A stretch of 64,000 nucleotides of DNA from Shewanella piezotolerans WP3 (GCF_000014885.1 NC_011566.1:3267501-3331500), one strand, 5' to 3'. Shown: positions 1-9,089, counted from the stretch's first letter. Notes: generated by a model not told the origin, from the letters alone. Program-made: numbers and translations.

Positions 1-950
1 TCATCATCAGCGGCATCGACGGTAGCATGACCTGTTTCTTTGACATCCATTGACTCTGCTGACGCTTCACTTTCATTGCGACGCCTGATAAACAGCCAGA
101 ATAAAACAAGTACAAGTAATGCAGGAACCACGGCACCAAGAACAAGTAATAATGGATTATCCATTAAGGAGCGCCAGATAGTTGAAGTCGGCTCCTCTTT
201 TGGTTGATTTAATTGGTCGATCACTTTCTGTTTGGCTGCAACGTCACTCTTAAGTGCTTCATTTTCGACAGCACGATCTTGCAACGCTTGTTTTAACAGT
301 GCATTTTCTGCTTGTAATTCTGCTATCTCTTCTTGAAAAGATTCAGTATCAGTTGAACCTATTGTTATTTCATCACTCGCACGGGCTAACTCATCTGTTA
401 GTGACAGATTCAATGCTTCTGCTTGTTCAAGCTTTTCGGTGAGTGATTGGATTTCAGCAGATGACGCTTCGGAAGCCACCTCAGACTGTACTGTGGGTTT
501 AGCTGCTGGTTTGACTATTTGCTGTGTTGTTTGAGTCAGCTCGACTTTTTTCGCAGAATTATTCCAGCCACGATCGTTATTTTCAGCCCGTTTTTTTGCA
601 TTGCTTTTGGACACCTGTTGCATGACGTCTTTTGACGGCACTAACAAGATCATTCCGCGCTCTAAGCTATTATAGTTCTTGCCGCTAAAGGCATGGGGAT
701 TAGCATCATATAAGGCTGACATCACTTGATAAACGGTTACGCTATTATCGGGTTTAACCGCTTGCGCGATACTCCAGAAGGTATCGGATGATGTTGTTGG
801 CCCATATTGTCGTTTAACTGCTTTAGTTTGACCTTCAGGACCAGTAATTTTTAATGGCTCTGCAGTTGCAAGGTTAATCGAAGGAGCAACAGCAAAAACA
901 GTTAAAGCAGCGGCAAAAATGCCAGCAAAATGCGAAATGCGAAAGTTCAT
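1..950 (-). CDS. fimV: FimV/HubP-like polar hub protein, N-terminal part (3' end outside window)
   Basis: The frame is open from an ATG at 950 to the window edge, giving 316 residues. A signal peptide (cut near ATA-EP) is followed at about residues 41-115 by the conserved FimV core, including YGPTTSSDTFWSIAQ and SLERGMILLVPS. A heptad-rich coiled coil covers about 165-250 and one membrane span about 262-283, then an acidic tail begins (EASAESMDVKETGHA). This is the FimV/HubP plan: a periplasmic peptidoglycan-associated part, one helix, and a long acidic cytoplasmic part that recruits polar chemotaxis, flagellar and chromosome-segregation proteins. A strong purine-rich Shine-Dalgarno (AAGGGAAGG) precedes the start. 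The cytoplasmic repeats lie outside the window, so FimV and HubP cannot be separated here. Confidence 0.9.
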   Translation of the reverse strand, partial: MNFRISHFAGIFAAALTVFAVAPSINLATAEPLKITGPEGQTKAVKRQYGPTTSSDTFWSIAQAVKPDNSVTVYQVMSALYDANPHAFSGKNYNSLERGMILLVPSKDVMQQVSKSNAKKRAENNDRGWNNSAKKVELTQTTQQIVKPAAKPTVQSEVASEASSAEIQSLTEKLEQAEALNLSLTDELARASDEITIGSTDTESFQEEIAELQAENALLKQALQDRAVENEALKSDVAAKQKVIDQLNQPKEEPTSTIWRSLMDNPLLLVLGAVVPALLVLVLFWLFIRRRNESEASAESMDVKETGHATVDAADD

Positions 951-1071
951 CAATCCTTCCCTTTGAAGCGTAGAAGTCACTCTTTAGCGACCAGCTTTAG
1001 GCAATTGTATTTATTGAGATTACTATAAACTAGATTAAGTTGCCCTGCTACTGTTCACAAGTCTAAAACAT

Positions 1072-1098
1072 AAAAAGCCCGCATTGTGCGGGCTTTTT
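1072..1098 (-). terminator. Terminator after asd
   Basis: Perfect 12-bp stem (AAAAAGCCCGCA paired with TGCGGGCTTTTT) with a 3-nt loop. Read leftward it ends in a T run just beyond the asd stop. Flanking A/T runs could also make it work rightward. Confidence 0.85.
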
Positions 1099-1125
1099 AA
1101 GCAATTAATCGAGTACTAAATCAGT

Positions 1126-2142
1126 TTAGTAATAATCTCGGATTAACACTTCAGCTATCTGTACGCTATTTAATGCAGCACCTTTACGGATATTATCAGA
1201 GACGACCCAAAGGTTTATGCCATTGTCATGAGAAATATCTTTTCTAACGCGACCAACATAAACGGGATCTGTTCCAGCGCCGTCATCAACTGCCGTCGGA
1301 TACTCTTCATCTGACTCAAACAGTTCAACACCAGGTGCCCCACGCAACACTGCTTTAACATCTTCAGCGTCGACAGGTTGCAAGGTTTCAAGGTGAATCG
1401 CTTCTGAATGACCGTAAAACACAGGTACACGCACAGCGGTAGGGTTCACAACAATATTTTCATCACCGAAAATTTTCTGTGTTTCCCACACCATTTTCAT
1501 CTCTTCTTTGGTGTAGCCATTGTCCATAAACTTATCAATTTGCGGTAACACGTTAAACGCAATTTGCTTTGAGTAAGTTTTTGGCTCAACGGGTAAACCT
1601 TGAAGCAACTTAGAGCACTGTGTGGCTAACTCTTCAACTGACTGTTTACCAGATCCAGATACCGACTGGTATGTCGCAACGTTAATACGCGAGATCCCGT
1701 AAGCATCATGGATGGGCTTCAACGCTACCAGCATTTGGATCGTTGAGCAGTTAGGGTTAGCAATAATATTGCGATTTCTAAAATCTGCAATAGCTTCAGG
1801 GTTAACTTCAGGAACCACTAATGGCACATCGATGTCATATCTGAAGTGCGAGGTGTTATCGATAACAACACAACCTTGTTCGGCGGCAATAGGCGCCCAC
1901 TTTTCAGAAACATCCCCACCTGCAGAAAAGAAACCAATTTGAGCTTGTGACCAGTCAAAGGTATCTACGTCTAAAATCTCGACCTGTTTACCATGGAAGC
2001 TTACCGTATTACCGGCGCTACGACTGCTGGCTAAAGGGTACAAATTTGCAATCGGAAAATTGCGCTCTTCGAGGATCTCAATCATTGTTTGACCCACTGC
2101 GCCCGATGCACCTAATACGACAACATTATATTCCTGCGACAT
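1126..2142 (-). CDS. asd: Aspartate-semialdehyde dehydrogenase
   Basis: NADPH-dependent enzyme that makes aspartate 4-semialdehyde from aspartyl phosphate for lysine/diaminopimelate, threonine and methionine synthesis. The 338-aa protein has the nucleotide loop GASGAVGQ (11-18), the catalytic cysteine in NPNCSTIQ (C132), and the GHSEAIHLE segment with the active-site histidine. I chose the ATG at 2142 (MSQEYNVVVLG); an upstream in-frame start would run into pdxB. Its start lies 2 bp after the pdxB stop, so the two genes are co-transcribed. In E. coli the paralogue usg occupies the position after pdxB. Here the catalytic cysteine is kept, so a working Asd is more likely than a Usg-like relic. 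Confidence 0.93.
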   Translation of the reverse strand: MSQEYNVVVLGASGAVGQTMIEILEERNFPIANLYPLASSRSAGNTVSFHGKQVEILDVDTFDWSQAQIGFFSAGGDVSEKWAPIAAEQGCVVIDNTSHFRYDIDVPLVVPEVNPEAIADFRNRNIIANPNCSTIQMLVALKPIHDAYGISRINVATYQSVSGSGKQSVEELATQCSKLLQGLPVEPKTYSKQIAFNVLPQIDKFMDNGYTKEEMKMVWETQKIFGDENIVVNPTAVRVPVFYGHSEAIHLETLQPVDAEDVKAVLRGAPGVELFESDEEYPTAVDDGAGTDPVYVGRVRKDISHDNGINLWVVSDNIRKGAALNSVQIAEVLIRDYY

Positions 2143-2144
2143 AA

Positions 2145-3275
2145 TTACAGCTCGACTCCTGAAAACCCTAAATTGGATAACCAATTTACATTAGTTTGGC
2201 CTATGTTGCCTACCTTTAATGCACTAAATTCACGCCTATGCTTGTGATTTTTTCTCATATGATCAAACCCATGGTTATTAAGAAAGTTATTTCGAAATAA
2301 CTCGTCATCATCGCGCAGATCATAAACAAATCGAGCTAACTGTAATAATGCTCTTTCATCGGCTATTTCGATAGCTGAAACTTGTTCACTCCATAACGGC
2401 GGCAATAGCGATTCCATCTGCTTATCACCCTTTATTGCTAGCACTTTAGTCAGTTGCTGATACAGCATAAAAGTGCCGCGGGCTTTACCTTCTAATGAGT
2501 AACCAGCGATATGCGGCGTACAAAACTCGATGTAAGGTACCAGTTCCGGCATAGGGTTGGGTTCCCCCTCCCATACGTCGAGTACCACCTTGACATCATC
2601 TCGTTGTTGTTTAAATCTAAGCAGTGCACGATTATCAATCACCTCACCGCGACAACAATTCAGTAGCCAAGTGTTTTCACGCAAACTATTTAAGCGTGCT
2701 TCATCGAATAGATACCAAGTTTTATGTTCGCCTGTTTTTGTAATGGGTACATGTAAACTAACTACATCGCACTTATCGATAAGAGTATTTAGAGAAACAA
2801 AACTTCTTGAGTCACCCTTTTTCTCAAGGACTGGATCACAAAGCAGCACTTCAATGCCATATGCCTTTAGGCACTTTGCAACTGCGGTGCCTGTATTGCC
2901 TGCACCAACTATTCCAACTACCTTGCCCTTTAAAGGGCTTTTAAAGCGTTGTGCCAATTCGAGCATAGCAATAAAGGCAAATTCACCGACAGCGGTTGCA
3001 TTACAGCCTGGTGCATTGGAGAACGGGATGTTTCGGCAGGCTAGATATTCCAAGTCAATATGATCTGTACCGATAGTGGCACTACCTACAAACTTAAGTT
3101 TGTCATTGTTTTCAAGTAATGCTTGGTTCACCTTCGTCACGGATCGCACTAACAGCACATCAGCGTCTTTAACTTGCTCTGCGGCTAGCTCTCTGCCATT
3201 TACCGTTTCTATGGTGCCTAAATCACCAAATAACTGTTGCACGTACGGCATGTTCTCATCGGCTAGGATCTTCAT
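2145..3275 (-). CDS. pdxB: Erythronate-4-phosphate dehydrogenase
   Basis: Second step of DXP-dependent pyridoxal 5'-phosphate synthesis, oxidising 4-phosphoerythronate with NAD. The 376-aa protein is a D-2-hydroxyacid dehydrogenase: an N-terminal catalytic half, the Rossmann loop GIVGAGNTG (121-129), the NCCRGEVID segment with the conserved arginine, and the catalytic His in PHIAGYS. A C-terminal DUF3410-type extension typical of PdxB follows. The ATG at 3275 (MKILADENMPYV) matches the family start; the longer frame adds an untypical 11-residue extension. It is the first gene of a pdxB-asd pair. Confidence 0.95.
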   Translation of the reverse strand: MKILADENMPYVQQLFGDLGTIETVNGRELAAEQVKDADVLLVRSVTKVNQALLENNDKLKFVGSATIGTDHIDLEYLACRNIPFSNAPGCNATAVGEFAFIAMLELAQRFKSPLKGKVVGIVGAGNTGTAVAKCLKAYGIEVLLCDPVLEKKGDSRSFVSLNTLIDKCDVVSLHVPITKTGEHKTWYLFDEARLNSLRENTWLLNCCRGEVIDNRALLRFKQQRDDVKVVLDVWEGEPNPMPELVPYIEFCTPHIAGYSLEGKARGTFMLYQQLTKVLAIKGDKQMESLLPPLWSEQVSAIEIADERALLQLARFVYDLRDDDELFRNNFLNNHGFDHMRKNHKHRREFSALKVGNIGQTNVNWLSNLGFSGVEL

Positions 3276-3525
3276 TGTGGTTTCCAAAAAAAAGTGAGCT
3301 GAAGGCATAAGGCAGGCATTCTAGCAAGATGGTGATGACTTGAGAATCAAGCTGCAGCAATTTTCAATCTTGAGCCTTAAAATAGCAGAGCTATATAAAC
3401 TTAAACTCGAATCCGTTAACAATTGTTAACTAACAACAATGAGTTAACAGTGCTATTTTGCTTTTAGCAGGGAATATGACGAACAAATTAGCGTTAATAC
3501 TAACTAGCAGCAAACAGGCTAAACA

Positions 3526-3891
3526 ATGAATAAACTCATTTCAGCAATAGCCGCCGCCTTTTTCTCATTCATTCTATGGATTATCTATCAAGCGAACACT
3601 GGAAACCAAAACCTACTTTTTAAGATGGTTGGCAACATTCCATTTGGTGACAAGCTGGGTCATTTAGTACTGTTTGGCGCGCTAACATTAATTGTGGTGG
3701 TTGCGAGTCAATTTAAGTATTTCTCACTAAGCGGTTACAATTACTACTATGGGGCTGTTGCCGTCACGCTATTTGTGATTATCGAAGAACTCAGCCAAGC
3801 CTTTATCCCTTCACGAACCTTTGATCTCTGCGACCTATTAGCAGATATGCTAGGCATTGTATTGGCAATTAAGTTATACCAATTGCATTAA
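3526..3891 (+). CDS. VanZ-like family membrane protein
   Basis: A 121-aa protein with about four hydrophobic segments and the VanZ-like signature spread along it: GDKLGHLVLFGAL near residues 44-56, EELSQAFIPSRTFDLCDLLADMLG near 87-110. The function of short stand-alone VanZ-like proteins is not established. The last four codons (YQLH) and the TAA stop lie inside the terminal inverted repeat of a MITE-like element starting at 3876, so the original C-terminus may have been replaced by insertion. The gene stands alone between leftward pdxB and leftward fabB. Confidence 0.8.
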   Translation: MNKLISAIAAAFFSFILWIIYQANTGNQNLLFKMVGNIPFGDKLGHLVLFGALTLIVVVASQFKYFSLSGYNYYYGAVAVTLFVIIEELSQAFIPSRTFDLCDLLADMLGIVLAIKLYQLH

Positions 3892-4203
3892 AAGTTTGAC
3901 CATTCAGCGGGAATTCAAAACGCTGTAGGCAAGTAGCGGGATTTGAGCTAATAGTTATTCTCGGCTCTGGCATCCTGCTTCGCTCTACCTCCTAAATCCA
4001 TTTAGTCGTATATCCAAATCCCATAGCGAAGCATACAGCGTTTGCCAATTTGTTTAACCTCAGCCGCACTACGTGAGCCCCTCAGTCTTTCCACTTCTGC
4101 TTTGCATTGGCTTAAAAGGGAATAACCATTTCTTTACCGATGCGCTTTGAATTGAAAAGACTGAGGGGGTCTGAACTGGCCAAATACTTAATGCAATTGG
4201 TAT
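3876..4203. mobile_element. MITE-like element, intact copy (328 bp)
   Basis: Bounded by perfect 16-bp inverted repeats: ATACCAATTGCATTAA at 3876-3891 and its complement at 4188-4203. The similarity continues inward imperfectly for about 17 more bases (12 of 17 match). TA dinucleotides flank the CCAATTG...CAATTGG core, as for IS630/Tc1-mariner-type insertions. A second inverted pair (CCCCTCAGTCTTT at 4078-4090 with AAAGACTGAGGGG at 4156-4168) makes a long internal hairpin. No open frame of useful length is present, so it would need a transposase in trans. Bases 3998-4205 recur at 54753-54960. The 3892-4275 gap holds nothing else recognisable. Confidence 0.75.
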
Positions 4204-4275
4204 TAGCACAACTTTTGAAGAGACAGATGACATGAGAGCAAACAGTTTCTGTGCAGACCTTAAAATTCAGCCACA

Positions 4276-4301
4276 AAAAAGGAAGCCTCGGCTTCCTTTT
4301 T
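4276..4301 (-). terminator. Terminator after fabB
   Basis: AAAAAGGAAGCC / GGCTTCCTTTTT hairpin with a tiny loop, just beyond the fabB stop; leftward reading ends in a T run. Confidence 0.85.
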
Positions 4302-4318
4302 AGATGACAAACTGTCGT

Positions 4319-5530
4319 TTACTTATATTTGCGCATAACTAACGTTGCGTTTGTACCACCGAAACCAAAGCTGTTGCTCATTACAGTATTGAGCTCTTGC
4401 TGTTTCATTTCAGTGACAATCGGCATACCTGCCGCTTTTTCATCAACGGTATCGATATTAATGCTTGGCGCAATAAAGCTGTTTTCCATCATTATCAAGC
4501 TGTAGATGGCTTCATGAGCACCAGCTGCACCTAATGCATGACCAGTAAGCGACTTAGTCGATGCGATAGCTGGTAAGTTATCACCGAAGGTTTCACGTAA
4601 AGCTTCTAGCTCACGCATATCACCAACAGGTGTTGAAGTACCATGGGTGTTGATGTAGTCAATTCGTGTATCGACGTCAGCCAAAGCCATTTGCATACAA
4701 CGTACTGCGCCCTCTCCTGATGGAGCAACCATGTCGTAGCCATCTGATGATGCGCCGTAACCAATCACTTCAGCGTAGATTTTAGCGCCACGAGCCAATG
4801 CATGCTCAAGCTCTTCAACCACAACGATTCCGCCGCCGCCTGAAATGACAAAGCCATCACGGTCAGCATCGTAAGTACGTGATGCTTTTTCAGGTGTGTC
4901 ATTGTACTTAGTAGACAATGCACCCATTGCATCGAAGCCCATCGTCAGGGTCCAATCGACCTCTTCAGAGCCACCAGCAAATAGCATGTCTTGCTTACCC
5001 ATCTGGATAAGTTCAACGGCATGGCCGATACAGTGCGCACTTGTTGCACAAGCTGAACTAATTGAATAGTTCATGCCTTTAATTTTAAATGGTGTAGCTA
5101 GACAAGCACTGGCTGTGCTCGACATGATGCGTGGCACAATATATGGCCCAACGCGCTTCACACCTTTTTCTCGTAACGTATCAGCTGCTTGTACTTGGTT
5201 AGCAGAAGATGCTCCACCGGTACCCGCAATAATACCGACCCGTGGATCTGAATATTGTTCTTCGGTCAGTCCTGCATCTTCAATCGCTTCAGCCATTGCT
5301 ATGTATGCGTATGCTGCAGCATTACCCATAAAGCGTAATGCTTTACGATCAATGTGCTCTTTAGGATCTAACTTGATATCGCCCCAAACATGGCTGCGCA
5401 GCTTCATTTCTTCAAACTGATCTGAGTGGGTAATACCACTACGACCCGCTCTCAATGATTCAGTGACTTCTTGCTTGTTGTTACCGATGCTTGAGACAAC
5501 GCCCAAGCCGGTGATCACGACTCTTTTCAT
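4319..5530 (-). CDS. fabB: 3-oxoacyl-[acyl-carrier-protein] synthase I
   Basis: Elongating condensing enzyme of type II fatty acid synthesis, needed with FabA for unsaturated fatty acids. The 403-aa length fits FabB. The catalytic triad is visible: Cys161 in SSACATSAHC, His in NTHGTSTPVGD (near 295) and His in GHALGAAGAHE (near 330). The start MKRVVITGLGVVSSIGNN closely resembles E. coli FabB rather than FabF. It is divergent from mnmC, as in enteric bacteria, and ends in its own terminator. A FadR-like half-site lies in the shared upstream region. Confidence 0.96.
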   Translation of the reverse strand: MKRVVITGLGVVSSIGNNKQEVTESLRAGRSGITHSDQFEEMKLRSHVWGDIKLDPKEHIDRKALRFMGNAAAYAYIAMAEAIEDAGLTEEQYSDPRVGIIAGTGGASSANQVQAADTLREKGVKRVGPYIVPRIMSSTASACLATPFKIKGMNYSISSACATSAHCIGHAVELIQMGKQDMLFAGGSEEVDWTLTMGFDAMGALSTKYNDTPEKASRTYDADRDGFVISGGGGIVVVEELEHALARGAKIYAEVIGYGASSDGYDMVAPSGEGAVRCMQMALADVDTRIDYINTHGTSTPVGDMRELEALRETFGDNLPAIASTKSLTGHALGAAGAHEAIYSLIMMENSFIAPSINIDTVDEKAAGMPIVTEMKQQELNTVMSNSFGFGGTNATLVMRKYK

Positions 5531-5599
5531 TATTAACTATCCATTCTATACAGGTAGTACCCATTTTGCTGCGCTAATGGTATCGCTTTTAATCCATTT

Positions 5600-5616
5600 A
5601 AGTGGTCAGCTTTCCA
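5600..5616. promoter_or_regulatory. Possible FadR-like half-site upstream of fabB
   Basis: AAGTGGTCAG matches the left half of the FadR consensus (AACTGGTCNGACNAGTT) at all but one position; the right half does not match. FadR activates fabB in E. coli, so position and family knowledge agree, but one half-site is weak evidence. Confidence 0.3.
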
Positions 5617-5761
5617 TAAAGAACACAAAAATAGTGCCTAAATTGAGACATAGCGTAAAAACCTCACCTAAATTGCAGCATAAAAATGTACAATTTAGCT
5701 CAAGTTATAAATATCCTACCCTGTTTTTGTGAGGGTTTAATTTAACATTAAAGACGAAACC

Positions 5762-7624
5762 ATGACAGTCAGTGACAATATTAGGTCTATCTTAGCGACT
5801 AACAACAGCGAACATATCTCCATTGCGATGTTTGGATTAGGCTCTGTAAGCCAGATTTTGGCGCTGAAAAAACTGCATTCAACTAAAAACGGTTCGCTAA
5901 CATTAAAGATTTTCTGTGCTGTTGATGATCATATTGAACAGATATTTAAGGTCTTATCACAGACTCGTCCAGAAATTCATCTCGTCTCGATAGAAGGCTG
6001 TCAACGAGTGAAGCTTAACCATGGCCGTTTCATTATTGATTTCCACTTAGGTGATTATGGGCAGCAGTTACGTCAGCTGCCACTCTGCAACAGCTTAATA
6101 TCTCATTGGTTGTGCTCCTCTGAATTTGAAACACAATCGATGTCGCAAGCGTTATTCTGGCAAATGGCCAAACACAGCCAAGATAATTGTCACTGCCTAA
6201 TATCTGCTGAGCTACCCATTGAGAGTCAACAAAAGCTGCTAGCACTATGTGACATGGTTGGATTTACCTCCGAAAATTCAATGGTAAGTTCAGCTCAAAT
6301 TGATAATGTTCTGTTGATGGAGCGGCACGCTTTGCGAGCTCAGCAGTCAAGTCAACAAGCTCCCTACCCAATTAAAATAGCGGAAAGTACTACTGAAATA
6401 GCCGTAATAGGTGGTGGAATTGCGACTGCAAGTTTAGTTTTATCGCTGGCAGAACGACAGAAAAAGATCCATGTATTTTGTGAAGATAGCGAGTTGGCTC
6501 AAGCGGCATCAGGTAACAAACAAGGCGCTATCTACCCATTGCTCACACCTGATAATAATAGCTTAAGTCAGTATTTTCAGCTGGCCTATCTCTTTAGTTT
6601 GCATCGCCTAAACGCACTTGCTGCTACCAAGTACCCGATAGACTTCGATCTCTGCGGCGTACTGCATACTGGTCATGATGAGCGAAGCCGAAAGCGAGTA
6701 CAGAAGATAATCAACGGACATCCGTGGAACACTGATATCGCCCATGCCGTTAATGAAAAGCAATCAAGCGAAATTGCTGGCTTAGAAATTAATGAAGCTG
6801 GGATTTTTTACCCTTTAGGTGGCTGGGTCGCACCACAAGATCTCACCCAAGCATCATTTGAACGGGCTCAGCAATTATCTGATGTTACTGTGCAATTAAA
6901 CACGCAAATAACGGCACTTGAAAAGTCTGATGCTGGCTGGTTTTTAGTTCATAAACAACAACGCCTAGGCCCCTACAAAACGGTAGTAGTTGCCAACGGT
7001 AAGTCTCTTACTCGCTTTGAACAGACTAAACATCTACAAGTCACAGGTTTTAGAGGTCAAGTTAGCCATGCACCAACAAGATCTAAGCTGTCTAAGCTCA
7101 GTACGGTATTATGTGCACATGGTTACATGACCCCAGTGAACAATGCCTTACACTGTTTAGGCGCGAGTTATGTTAAAGATGCCGACAACTTAGCTTATAG
7201 CCCGCAAGAGCAAGTCGATAACCTGCACAAAATACAGCATAGCTATTTGGATAAAGATTGGAACCGCGACATAGATATATCCAAGCATAGTGCCCGAGTC
7301 GGCGTACGCATGGTGACTCGCGACCATGCGCCGATGATGGGACCGGCCCCCGACCAGGATGCAATTATGGCGCTTTATCACAACCATCAACTCACACCTG
7401 CAAGCAGAACGTTTTGGCAAAACACACCAGCGCCAGTTCACAAAGGTTTATATATCCTAGGTGGGCTAGGCTCTCGAGGATTAAGCTCTGGCTTGCTCGC
7501 TGCGGAGGCATTAGCCGCTCAGCTCTGTGGTGAAACCATGCCACTCAGCACCGACTTTGTCGCGCTTTTAAATCCGAACAGAATGTGGATGCGAAAGCTG
7601 CTTAAAGGCAAGGCGTTAGAGTAA
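5762..7624 (+). CDS. mnmC: MnmC-like tRNA wobble-uridine modification protein, oxidase half intact, methyltransferase half degenerate
   Basis: MnmC finishes mnm5s2U34 in tRNAs: the C-terminal FAD oxidase removes carboxymethyl from cmnm5U and the N-terminal MnmD domain methylates nm5U. The FAD half is well kept: AVIGGGIATASL (214-225), ASGNKQGAIYPLL, GVRMVTRDHAPM, ALNPNR-like end and RKLLKGKA. The N-terminal half (1-195) is short: the usual opening segment is absent, the SAM loop GFGTGLN is replaced by FGLGSVS (24-30), and the catalytic DGFAP region by LCSSE (117-121). Total length is 620 residues against 668 in E. coli. Oxidase activity is likely and methylation doubtful. Divergent from fabB, as in E. 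coli. Confidence 0.85.
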   Translation: MTVSDNIRSILATNNSEHISIAMFGLGSVSQILALKKLHSTKNGSLTLKIFCAVDDHIEQIFKVLSQTRPEIHLVSIEGCQRVKLNHGRFIIDFHLGDYGQQLRQLPLCNSLISHWLCSSEFETQSMSQALFWQMAKHSQDNCHCLISAELPIESQQKLLALCDMVGFTSENSMVSSAQIDNVLLMERHALRAQQSSQQAPYPIKIAESTTEIAVIGGGIATASLVLSLAERQKKIHVFCEDSELAQAASGNKQGAIYPLLTPDNNSLSQYFQLAYLFSLHRLNALAATKYPIDFDLCGVLHTGHDERSRKRVQKIINGHPWNTDIAHAVNEKQSSEIAGLEINEAGIFYPLGGWVAPQDLTQASFERAQQLSDVTVQLNTQITALEKSDAGWFLVHKQQRLGPYKTVVVANGKSLTRFEQTKHLQVTGFRGQVSHAPTRSKLSKLSTVLCAHGYMTPVNNALHCLGASYVKDADNLAYSPQEQVDNLHKIQHSYLDKDWNRDIDISKHSARVGVRMVTRDHAPMMGPAPDQDAIMALYHNHQLTPASRTFWQNTPAPVHKGLYILGGLGSRGLSSGLLAAEALAAQLCGETMPLSTDFVALLNPNRMWMRKLLKGKALE

Positions 7625-7676
7625 TATGTAGCCAACTTAGATCAAAAGACACTTAGTAAGCTGTCTTCAGTTTAAA

Positions 7677-8372
7677 CTACTCTGCACCTGCCATCATTAA
7701 GGCATTCTTAAAGTCATTAACCCAACGACGATAGACGGTTTTAACGTCACCCCAATTGAAGACCTGAGTATTAAGTTGCCATTGGTCAAATCCTTCACCA
7801 CGATCGGCAGCTTTGGCTAGTACTTCTCCACTCGGGCCATCTTTCACTACAGCAAGCAACATCATTGAACCGGAATTTTGTGTGTAAGTTTTGCCCATCG
7901 AGCTATAACTACGCCTAGAACTTTCTACCGGTGCGCTTAGTCGAATATCAGTGACAGCCACTTCAATAACCAGAGTGTTAGGCCCTGCTTTATCAACAAG
8001 CTCAAACGGCTGGTCTTCATTGAACACACTGGCGACAATAACACCAAACTCAGTCGACATCTTGTTTAGCGCTTCGGTGGGGAGATCATAGGTGGCATTC
8101 AGTCCATCAGCTCTTCGATCTATTCGTGGGGGTTTATAATCTGCGGGGTGGTCATTGGTTACGGTAGCGGCCTTGAAATAGAGTTTTGTATACTGCCCCC
8201 AGTCAACATTGGGTTTTGCAAAAGAGAGATCCAATACTGAATTATCAATTTTAACTAAACCTTCTTTGGTCACTTGAGCATCTGGGCCGGTCTCTAATGT
8301 TGGCGTTTTTGCCGCACAACCAGCTGTAGATACGATAAACAGTATCAAACACCCCTTTAAAAATAGCTTCAT
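7677..8372 (-). CDS. DUF3313 family lipoprotein
   Basis: A 231-aa protein with a lipoprotein signal (hydrophobic stretch then TAGC, Cys19) predicting lipid anchoring. The body carries a YTKLYFKAATV-type opening strand, a central IEVAVTDIRLSAP strand and a late FNWGDVKTVYRRWVNDFK region typical of DUF3313. Function unknown; the family is predicted periplasmic or outer-membrane associated. It converges on mnmC with a short gap and lies downstream of the TrmH-family gene's terminator, so it probably has its own promoter. Confidence 0.75.
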   Translation of the reverse strand: MKLFLKGCLILFIVSTAGCAAKTPTLETGPDAQVTKEGLVKIDNSVLDLSFAKPNVDWGQYTKLYFKAATVTNDHPADYKPPRIDRRADGLNATYDLPTEALNKMSTEFGVIVASVFNEDQPFELVDKAGPNTLVIEVAVTDIRLSAPVESSRRSYSSMGKTYTQNSGSMMLLAVVKDGPSGEVLAKAADRGEGFDQWQLNTQVFNWGDVKTVYRRWVNDFKNALMMAGAE

Positions 8373-8483
8373 TTAATCAGTCCTTTAATAAACGAGATTC
8401 AAATTAAATATGGTTGCTATTTTCTACTAGGTCAATGTTGCATTGAAAACAAATAGCCAATGAGTACAGTAAATTAAAACCAC

Positions 8484-8508
8484 AAAAAAACCACAGTTTT
8501 AGCTGTGG
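8484..8508 (-). terminator. Terminator after TrmH-family gene
   Basis: CCACAG / CTGTGG stem (8491-8496 and 8503-8508) followed, reading leftward, by a seven-T run at 8490-8484. Confidence 0.8.
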
Positions 8509-8534
8509 CTCATTTAGGTTTAACACTCTCTGAG

Positions 8535-9062
8535 TTAGCGTTTTACTCTAACTCGATTATTGGTATCACGACTAGTACGGATCAACTCATCACCAGTGAG
8601 AGTCGCTGCTGATTTAGCCAGTCTGTCATACAGTAAAACGTTAACTGATGCAGCTAAGTTCATACAACCCACAGTCGGCACATATACAACGGCGTCGGCG
8701 CGATTAATCACTTGTTGGCTGATAGTGCCGTCTTCTGGACCAAAGATGTATATTGCTTTGTCTGGATGCTCAAATTCAGGTAGTGGGGTAGCTCCCTCTA
8801 CCAAATCAACGCAAACTATAGTCACATCGGCAGCAACGGCATCAACAAGAGACTCGACCCCTGTCAGTGGGATTTGCTCGCTCGCCGCTTTAGTGTCGGT
8901 ATTATACTGTGCGTTACCATTACTCGCGGCTAATGGATAACGCCTGCCGGTATAAAAAACCGCATCAGCGCGGTAACAACCCGCTGCGCGCATTATGCCG
9001 CCGACATTGGTAGGGCTTTTAGGGTTTAATAACCCTATCGCGCTATATCGCTGGATACTCAT
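8535..9062 (-). CDS. TrmH/SpoU-family RNA methyltransferase
   Basis: A compact 175-aa SPOUT methyltransferase. The three family motifs are in order: LNPKSPTNVGGIMRAAG near 12-28, IYIFGPEDGTIS near 103-114, and VYVPTVGCMNLAASVNVLLYD near 126-146, which form the knotted SAM-binding site. It lacks the N-terminal RNA-binding domain of TrmH or RlmB, like TrmL-type short members, but the exact RNA target cannot be read from sequence. Its start is 28 bp from the YfcL-like stop, so it probably belongs to the leftward run of genes from prmB. Confidence 0.85.
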   Translation of the reverse strand: MSIQRYSAIGLLNPKSPTNVGGIMRAAGCYRADAVFYTGRRYPLAASNGNAQYNTDTKAASEQIPLTGVESLVDAVAADVTIVCVDLVEGATPLPEFEHPDKAIYIFGPEDGTISQQVINRADAVVYVPTVGCMNLAASVNVLLYDRLAKSAATLTGDELIRTSRDTNNRVRVKR

Positions 9063-9089
9063 AAGCTTAATAACTCAAACATGATTGGC

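Noticed and set aside
1126..2142. Reading the gene after pdxB as Usg rather than Asd
   Set aside because: The catalytic Cys132 and active-site histidine segment are both present.
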